Source: an uncultured Clostridium sp. (GTDB lineage: Bacteria; Bacillota; Clostridia; Clostridiales; Clostridiaceae). From it: a DNA stretch of 10,104 bases. The position numbers were made by a program, and so were the translations under genes. This document shows positions 5,282-10,104 of this stretch, in pieces; the first letter of the stretch is position 1; each line of letters begins with the position of its first letter. The DNA lies in NCBI GenBank assembly GCA_934777095.1, contig CAKVNP010000050.1, positions 1-10,104 of the forward strand, written 5' to 3'. Under the pieces are notes generated by a model. It was not told where the DNA came from and did no database searches. It was given only the letters and a program-made list of their open reading frames with translations.

Positions 5282-6748
5282 TTATTTAGCTTGTTTATGA
5301 AGAAGCTCTTGTTTTAAATCCCATAAATCTTGTGATAAATCAACATAGTATGTATGTGGATTTTCATATCTTAGTATTTCAGGCCAAAGCTTATTTGTTT
5401 CATTATTAGAAAATTCTTTTATTTCTAAAACAGATGGGCTGTTATATACTAGTTCACCATTTTCAAATATCTTTTCTTGAAGTTCTTTAGCATAGAAATT
5501 TGTGATAGTTTTTCTCTTCCATGTATGAATAGGATGGAAGATCTCAAGTGGCTTGTCTTCATCAATTTCTTCGTGTCTTAAAGCTATTAAGTCAGCTATA
5601 GCATTATTTGTATCTTTATCAAAAAGTCTAAAAATCTTTTTGAATCCAGGATTAGTTATTTTTTCACTGTTTTCACTTATCTTTATTCTTGGAACAATTT
5701 GATTATCATTTTCTACAGCAACTAATTTATAAACTCCACCAAATACTGGTTCTGATTTAGCTGTAATTAATCTTTCACCAACTCCAAAAGAATCGATACA
5801 AGCACCTTGAGATAAAACATCCCTAATTATATGCTCATCTAAAGAGTTTGATACGATAATTTTACAATCTTCATAGCCAGCTTTATCTAGTTCTTTTCTA
5901 CATTTTTTTGTTAAATATGTGATATCACCAGAATCGATTCTAATGCCAGTTGGACGTTTTCCAAGAGGTTTAAGTACTTCATCGAATACTTTTATTGCAT
6001 TTGGCAGTCCAGATTTTAATACATTATATGTATCTATTAATAAAGAACAGTTATCTGGGTAAGTTTCAGCCCAGGCAGTAAATGCTTCTAGTTCAGTATC
6101 GAAAAGCTGTACCCAGCTATGAGCCATTGTTCCAACTGCTGGAACGTCAAAATATTTATCTGCTATAGTACAAGCAGTTGAGCTGCATCCTCCAATGATA
6201 GATGCTCTAGCTCCATATATAGCACCATCATAACCTTGAGCACGTCTTGAACCAAATTCCATTACAGTTCTTCCTTGTGCAGCTCTGCAGATTCTATTAG
6301 CTTTAGTTGCAATTAAAGTTTGATGATTTATAGTTAAAAGAATCATTGTTTCAACAAATTGGGCTTGTACAACCGGTCCCTTTACTGTAACTAGTGGTTC
6401 GTTAGGGAATACAGGGTTACCTTCTGGTATTGCCCAGACATCGCAGCAAAATTTAAAATCTTTTAAATAATCTAAAAATTCTTGAGAAAAAATATTTTTG
6501 TTTTTTAGATATTCAATATCAGAATTAGAAAATTTTAAGCTGCTTAAATATTCTATTAACTGATGTACGCCGGCCATTATGCAATATCCTCCGCCATCAG
6601 GAATTCTTCTAAAATACATATCAAAGTAAGCAATTTTATCTTGTACATTTTTATTAAAGTAACCATTAGCCATCGTAAGCTCATAAAAATCGACAAGCAT
6701 AGTTAGGTTTCTTTCATTGGTTACGTCAAATCTAGTTATAGTTTCCAT
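5282..6748 (-). CDS. pncB: Nicotinate phosphoribosyltransferase
   Basis: Encodes 488 residues, the normal length for the Gram-positive form. The enzyme (EC 6.3.4.21) joins nicotinate and PRPP, with ATP hydrolysis, to give nicotinate mononucleotide, the entry step of the Preiss-Handler NAD salvage route; it acts in the cytoplasm. Family motifs are clear in order: LVDFYELTMANGY (18-30), EFGSRRAQGYDGA (164-176), GTMAHSW (206-212) with the conserved His 210 that is phosphorylated in the family, GIRIDSGD (268-275), VSNSLDE (299-305), DSFGVGERL (319-327) and FGGVYKLVA (336-344). The start at 6748 follows GAGGAGAG (6760-6753). The protein looks full length and intact. It is transcribed alone, divergent from the helicase gene, with a good promoter and a candidate operator upstream. 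No other NAD gene is adjacent. Confidence 0.95.
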   Translation of the reverse strand: METITRFDVTNERNLTMLVDFYELTMANGYFNKNVQDKIAYFDMYFRRIPDGGGYCIMAGVHQLIEYLSSLKFSNSDIEYLKNKNIFSQEFLDYLKDFKFCCDVWAIPEGNPVFPNEPLVTVKGPVVQAQFVETMILLTINHQTLIATKANRICRAAQGRTVMEFGSRRAQGYDGAIYGARASIIGGCSSTACTIADKYFDVPAVGTMAHSWVQLFDTELEAFTAWAETYPDNCSLLIDTYNVLKSGLPNAIKVFDEVLKPLGKRPTGIRIDSGDITYLTKKCRKELDKAGYEDCKIIVSNSLDEHIIRDVLSQGACIDSFGVGERLITAKSEPVFGGVYKLVAVENDNQIVPRIKISENSEKITNPGFKKIFRLFDKDTNNAIADLIALRHEEIDEDKPLEIFHPIHTWKRKTITNFYAKELQEKIFENGELVYNSPSVLEIKEFSNNETNKLWPEILRYENPHTYYVDLSQDLWDLKQELLHKQAK

Positions 6749-6813
6749 ATTTCTCTCCTCTTACAAGTATAAATAAAAATAAATGCATAATTTAATTTAA
6801 AACATATAAAGCT

Positions 6814-6842
6814 ATTGTACAACTATATAGAAATTATTACAA
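6814..6842 (-). promoter_or_regulatory. pncB promoter
   Basis: On the minus strand TTGTAA (6842-6837) and TACAAT (6819-6814) are exactly 17 bases apart. The predicted transcript start near 6807 gives a leader of about 60 bases to the start codon at 6748. Confidence 0.6.
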
Positions 6843-6849
6843 TATAGTT
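6821..6849. promoter_or_regulatory. Inverted repeat across the pncB promoter, candidate operator
   Basis: AACTATAT (6821-6828) and ATATAGTT (6842-6849) are inverted repeats with a 13-base spacer, spanning the promoter spacer and touching the -35 box. The position suits repression of NAD salvage, as known for NAD-responsive repressors of Firmicutes, but the sequence does not identify the regulator. Confidence 0.35.
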
Positions 6850-6931
6850 ATTTTTATAAAATAACGTCAATAATTATGATAATATATTTAGATAGAAAGA
6901 ATTATTAATTACAAACAATTAGGAGAGCACC

Positions 6932-8923
6932 ATGAGAGTTATTTTAGATAAGGATCAGGAAAATGCTGTTAATACAGAAGAGAAGAATGTTCTAGTAGTA
7001 GCAGCTCCAGGATCAGGAAAAACTACTGTAATAATAAATAGAGTAGAACATTTAATTCAGCAAAGAAAAGTTCTGCCAGGTAATATAATAGTAATTACTT
7101 TTACAAGAGCAGCAGCAGAAAATATGCGAGAAAGATATAAAAAGACTTTTAATCATGAAAAAGCACCTTTCTTTGGAACATTTCATGGACTGTTTTATAA
7201 AATACTTTTAAGAGAAGGGTATGATATAAAAATAATGGAAGGAGCAAAAGCTCATAATTTAATAAAGAATGTTATTGCTAGATTTTTTGATGATGTGAAT
7301 GATGATAAAGTCAGGGAAGTATTAAATAATATATCTTTATATAAAACATCCCTTAAGCCTATAGATGAATTTAAACCAACAGTATCAAAAGACATTTTTA
7401 TAGAGTGCTATAACGCATATGAGCAATATAAGAAAAAAGAAAAAGTATGGGATTTTGATGATTTATCAGTTGCAGTATTAAAGCTTCTAGTAGGAAATGA
7501 GGCAATTCTACAAAAGTATAAAAGATTATTTAGATATATCCTTGTTGATGAGTTTCAGGATTGTGATGAATTGCAAATTAAGTTTCTTTTATTAATTAAT
7601 GGAGGAAATGAATTATTTGCTGTAGGAGATGAAGATCAATGTATTTATTCTTTTAGGGGATCAAGACCCGAATACATGGTTAATTTCCATAATACGTTTA
7701 ATAAAGGTGTTAAGATTAATCTTGAAACAAATTATAGAAGTAAAATGAATATTGTTGATGTATCTAAAAGAATAATTGTCAATAATGAGAGCAGAAATAA
7801 CAAAGCTATTAAAGCACATAGTACAGGCAATGGTATAGTAAGATTTATGACACCATATAATGAATTTGCCCAGGGAGAAGAAATTGCAAAGATAGTTAAG
7901 GAAAATTATGAAGGTAAATATAGTGACAGTGCGGTATTATATAGAACCAATATGGAAGCTAGAAGCTTGGTTGATACATTTACCAGATTAAAAATTCCTT
8001 TTGTACTATTAGATAAAGGATACAATTTCTTTAATCATTTTATATGTAAGGATATAATTAATTACTTAAAGCTTTCATTAGATCCGTATGACAAAGAAGC
8101 GTTTATTTCTATAATTAACAAACCTTTTAGATATATGAGCAAAACTAATATAAGTTATGTAAGAAATTATTTAGAACGTAAAACTCCTTATGATATTTTA
8201 ATCTGTAAGAGCGATACGCAACCATTCCAAGGAAAGAAGCTTGATGACTTAAGAAAAGAAATAGCATATTTAAATAAAATTTCTTTGGGCAGTGCAATAC
8301 AATATATAATTTCTACAATTGGTTATATAGATTATTTAAAAGAGTATGCAGAAAAGTACGGCCAGAGTATTGATGATTTAGAGGATGTGTTAGAGGAATT
8401 TAAAGGTGCAGCAGAAGGCTTCAAGACCATAAATGAATTTTTAGTCCATGTAAAGAATGTCGGTGAACAGATTGAAAATAGTAAAGCAGTGGAAGATGGT
8501 ATTATATTAAGTACAATACATGGTGTAAAGGGAATGGAATTTAAAAATGTCTTTTTAATTAACTGCAATGAAGAAACTATTCCACATAGATCATCAATGG
8601 AAGATAATATAGAGGAAGAGAGAAGACTGTTTTATGTAGGAGTTACTAGGGCCATAAATAATGTCTATGTCTTTGCACCAAAAACATTAAGAGGGAAGTT
8701 TAAAGAAGTATCTAGGTTTGTTAATGAGGGAGAATTTGGCCAAGAAGCAATAATAAAGGATTATGGCTTAAAGATTGGTGAAACAGTATATCATAGGACA
8801 TATGGTGAAGGTATTGTAAGTGAAATAAATGATGATAAAATAACTATTAAATTTTTAGATGAACAAAGAAGTTTTTCTTTAAGAGTCCTGATGGAAAACA
8901 ATTTAATTAGAATTGTAAATTAA
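6932..8923 (+). CDS. UvrD/PcrA-family superfamily 1 DNA helicase, compact form
   Basis: Encodes 663 residues; ATG 6932 follows AGGAGAG (6921-6927). All SF1A helicase motifs are present: Q motif LDKDQENAV (5-13), Walker A APGSGKTT (25-32), Ia ITFTRAAAENMRER, Ib GTFHGLFYK, II DEFQD (206-210), III GDEDQCIYSFRGSRP (from 232), IV NYRS (267-270), V STIHGVKGMEF (527-537) and VI FYVGVTRA (567-574). It should therefore translocate 3'-5' on single-stranded DNA and unwind DNA in repair or conflict resolution. After a short linker, residues about 611-663 (KIGETVYHRTYGEGIVSEI...) form the Tudor-like end found in PcrA/UvrD, where it contacts RNA polymerase. PcrA itself is usually 720-750 residues, so this is shorter across 1B, 2B and the linker. 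It may be a paralogue of the housekeeping PcrA rather than PcrA itself, so no symbol is given. No terminator is seen after it; the exported-protein gene lies 74 bases on. Confidence 0.93.
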   Translation: MRVILDKDQENAVNTEEKNVLVVAAPGSGKTTVIINRVEHLIQQRKVLPGNIIVITFTRAAAENMRERYKKTFNHEKAPFFGTFHGLFYKILLREGYDIKIMEGAKAHNLIKNVIARFFDDVNDDKVREVLNNISLYKTSLKPIDEFKPTVSKDIFIECYNAYEQYKKKEKVWDFDDLSVAVLKLLVGNEAILQKYKRLFRYILVDEFQDCDELQIKFLLLINGGNELFAVGDEDQCIYSFRGSRPEYMVNFHNTFNKGVKINLETNYRSKMNIVDVSKRIIVNNESRNNKAIKAHSTGNGIVRFMTPYNEFAQGEEIAKIVKENYEGKYSDSAVLYRTNMEARSLVDTFTRLKIPFVLLDKGYNFFNHFICKDIINYLKLSLDPYDKEAFISIINKPFRYMSKTNISYVRNYLERKTPYDILICKSDTQPFQGKKLDDLRKEIAYLNKISLGSAIQYIISTIGYIDYLKEYAEKYGQSIDDLEDVLEEFKGAAEGFKTINEFLVHVKNVGEQIENSKAVEDGIILSTIHGVKGMEFKNVFLINCNEETIPHRSSMEDNIEEERRLFYVGVTRAINNVYVFAPKTLRGKFKEVSRFVNEGEFGQEAIIKDYGLKIGETVYHRTYGEGIVSEINDDKITIKFLDEQRSFSLRVLMENNLIRIVN

Positions 8924-8997
8924 ATTATTAAAATAGCACATAATAATATTTGAAGGATGGGATAAGAATATAAACAAGGTTTTATGGAGGAGTTTCT

Positions 8998-9366
8998 ATG
9001 AAAAGGCTTATTTCTGCTATGGTAGTTATTATGTCGTTATTTAATATAAGTGCATATACAATAATAAATACTCCTGAAGAATTAGAACGGATAGAAACAA
9101 TGCTGGATGGAGGATATTTAGAAAGTGGTGAAAAAGATGAGCTTATGAGGATTAAAGGAAAGCTTGTCAAATATGAAGTACTTACTAATGATGAAAATGA
9201 GTATATCAGACAATGCTATTTAAATATCATCAAGAAGAAGCTTGGAGATGCTAAATTTCAAGAATATTGTAAGCTTCTTGAAAGACGTGAAAATGCAGTT
9301 GAATTTACTCAGCCAGAAAGATTAAGGCTTTATCAGCTGGAAAAAGAGATAAAAAGTACAAAATAA
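8998..9366 (+). CDS. Small exported protein of tandem short helical repeats, function unknown
   Basis: Encodes 122 residues; ATG 8998 is five bases after GGAGGAG (8986-8992). The N-terminus has two basic residues and a hydrophobic stretch (4-17), a signal peptide with possible cleavage near A19; without a lipobox Cys it is secreted or stays tethered. The mature part is charged and helical and seems built of about five degenerate 20-residue units anchored at P26-E27, G44-E45, D65-E66, about 85-89, and P106-E107. Each has the form hydrophobic-polar-x-x-Glu followed by a leucine-rich helix (TPEELERI, SGEKDELMRI, NDENEYI, DAKFQEYCKLL, QPERLRLYQL). It has two Cys (73, 91). The repeats suggest a helical protein-binding module at the cell surface. 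It follows the helicase gene without an evident terminator, so it may be co-transcribed, but the 74-base gap leaves room for its own promoter. Confidence 0.8.
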   Translation: MKRLISAMVVIMSLFNISAYTIINTPEELERIETMLDGGYLESGEKDELMRIKGKLVKYEVLTNDENEYIRQCYLNIIKKKLGDAKFQEYCKLLERRENAVEFTQPERLRLYQLEKEIKSTK

Positions 9367-9386
9367 TGAAGTAAAAACCAAATTAA

Positions 9387-9415
9387 TTGAATAATATTTT
9401 GTAATAATATATAAT
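9387..9415 (+). promoter_or_regulatory. Promoter for the FtsA-like gene
   Basis: TTGAAT (9387-9392) and consensus TATAAT (9410-9415) are exactly 17 bases apart. The predicted transcript start near 9422 lies inside the 5' arm of the terminator hairpin at 9417-9425, leaving a leader of about 53 bases before ATG 9475. Confidence 0.6.
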
Positions 9416-9416
9416 T

Positions 9417-9459
9417 TTAGATAGGATTATAGAGAAATATAAACCTATCTAATTTTTTT
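9417..9459 (+). terminator. Intrinsic terminator before the FtsA-like gene
   Basis: TTAGATAGG (9417-9425) pairs with CCTATCTAA (9444-9452) around an 18-base loop, followed by seven T. It should end transcripts of the exported-protein gene. Its 5' arm overlaps the predicted start point of the next promoter. Confidence 0.72.
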
Positions 9460-9474
9460 ATGAGGTACAAACAA

Positions 9475-10104
9475 ATGAATGGTGAGTATGAAGCGAGAGA
9501 TATCAAGTTTGCTCTTGATATAGGGACAAGGTCTGTTATTGGAGCAATCGGCATAGTTAAAAATGGGAAATTAAATATAATAAGTGAAGCATATATAGAA
9601 CATGATGAGAGAGCAATGATTGATGGACAAATTCATGATATAGGTTTAGTTTCCAAGGCTGTTAAATCAGTTGTAAATGAATTGCAGGAAAAAAATAATG
9701 TAAAGCTTGAGAAGGTTACAATAGCAGCTGCAGGTAGATTTTTAAAGACTATTAATAGCAGTGCAGAAATTGAAATTAGTAAAGATGAAGTAATTACAAA
9801 GGACTGGATTAAGACTTTAGAGCTTAAAGCTGTAAAAGAAGCAGAAAAAAACGTTATTGAAGAAATAGACAGCAATTTATATTGTGTAGGATATTCAGTA
9901 AAGAATTATTATTTAAATGGATACGTTATCTCAAATCTAAATGGACATAAGGGAGAAAATATCGGTGCAGATATTATTGCAACATTCTTGCCAAGATCTG
10001 TTGTGGATTCATTATATTCAGTAATGGACAAGTGTGGTTTAAAGGCTAATAGTCTTACCTTAGAGCCGATAGCAGCTATAGAAGCGGTAGTTCCACAAAA
10101 ATTA
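9475..10104 (+). CDS. FtsA-like actin-fold ATPase, N-terminal part (runs off the window)
   Basis: An open frame of 210 codons continues beyond base 10104. ATG 9475 follows TGAGGT (9461-9466) at eight bases. The ATPase phosphate-1 motif is clear at the start (ALDIGTRSVIGAIG, 13-26), followed by the FtsA-type segment IDGQIHDIGLVSKAVKSVV (49-67), VTIAAAGRF (81-89), a probable SHS2-like 1C insertion (about 90-175), and LEPIAAIEAVVP (196-207), the typical FtsA connection into the second half. FtsA anchors FtsZ to the membrane in cell division; clostridia also encode longer FtsA-domain proteins, so the exact paralogue cannot be fixed without the C-terminus and its amphipathic anchor. The gene is not beside ftsZ or other division genes here, which argues for a paralogue. 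It has its own promoter. Confidence 0.82.
   Translation, partial: MNGEYEARDIKFALDIGTRSVIGAIGIVKNGKLNIISEAYIEHDERAMIDGQIHDIGLVSKAVKSVVNELQEKNNVKLEKVTIAAAGRFLKTINSSAEIEISKDEVITKDWIKTLELKAVKEAEKNVIEEIDSNLYCVGYSVKNYYLNGYVISNLNGHKGENIGADIIATFLPRSVVDSLYSVMDKCGLKANSLTLEPIAAIEAVVPQKL

Overview
The window looks like a chromosomal segment of a low-GC Firmicute, most likely Clostridium in the broad sense. The DNA is visibly AT-rich, codons favour A/T in third position, most genes have strong AGGAGG-type ribosome binding sites, and the gene set fits (PerR-type Fur regulator, EAL-HDOD protein, Gram-positive-length nicotinate phosphoribosyltransferase, UvrD/PcrA-like helicase, FtsA-like ATPase). No tRNA, rRNA, CRISPR array or insertion sequence was seen, and no gap between genes exceeds 300 bases.

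Region 1 (1-1620, + strand) is the most unusual part. Two adjacent small genes encode extremely cysteine-, glycine- and asparagine-rich proteins (18 Cys in 148 residues; 22 Cys in 101), each with two short hydrophobic blocks. A third gene encodes an Asn/Met-rich, probably disordered protein with a helical C-terminal module. The run ends in a row of hairpins closing with a GC-rich terminator. By composition these resemble cysteine-rich spore-coat or exosporium-type proteins of clostridia, but no function is proven by the sequence.

Region 2 (1621-3621) holds a membrane-anchored protein with FG-GAP-like acidic loops (minus), then perR (minus), divergent from a short unknown gene (plus). The perR promoter has consensus -35 and -10 boxes and an 8-bp inverted repeat over the -35, a candidate autoregulatory site.

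Region 3 (3706-6748) holds an EAL-HDOD protein of the c-di-GMP signalling superfamily, a 69-residue four-cysteine protein, and nicotinate phosphoribosyltransferase (minus; NAD salvage). The last two are convergent and share a perfect 16-bp inverted-repeat terminator.

Region 4 (6932-10104) holds a compact UvrD/PcrA-type helicase with a C-terminal Tudor-like domain, a small exported protein made of about 20-residue helical repeats, and the first 210 codons of an FtsA-like actin-fold ATPase that runs off the window. A terminator is interleaved with the promoter of that last gene.

Most genes appear to be independent one- or two-gene transcription units. The only clear multigene unit is the Cys-rich pair, possibly with the Asn/Met-rich gene; the helicase and exported-protein genes may be co-transcribed.
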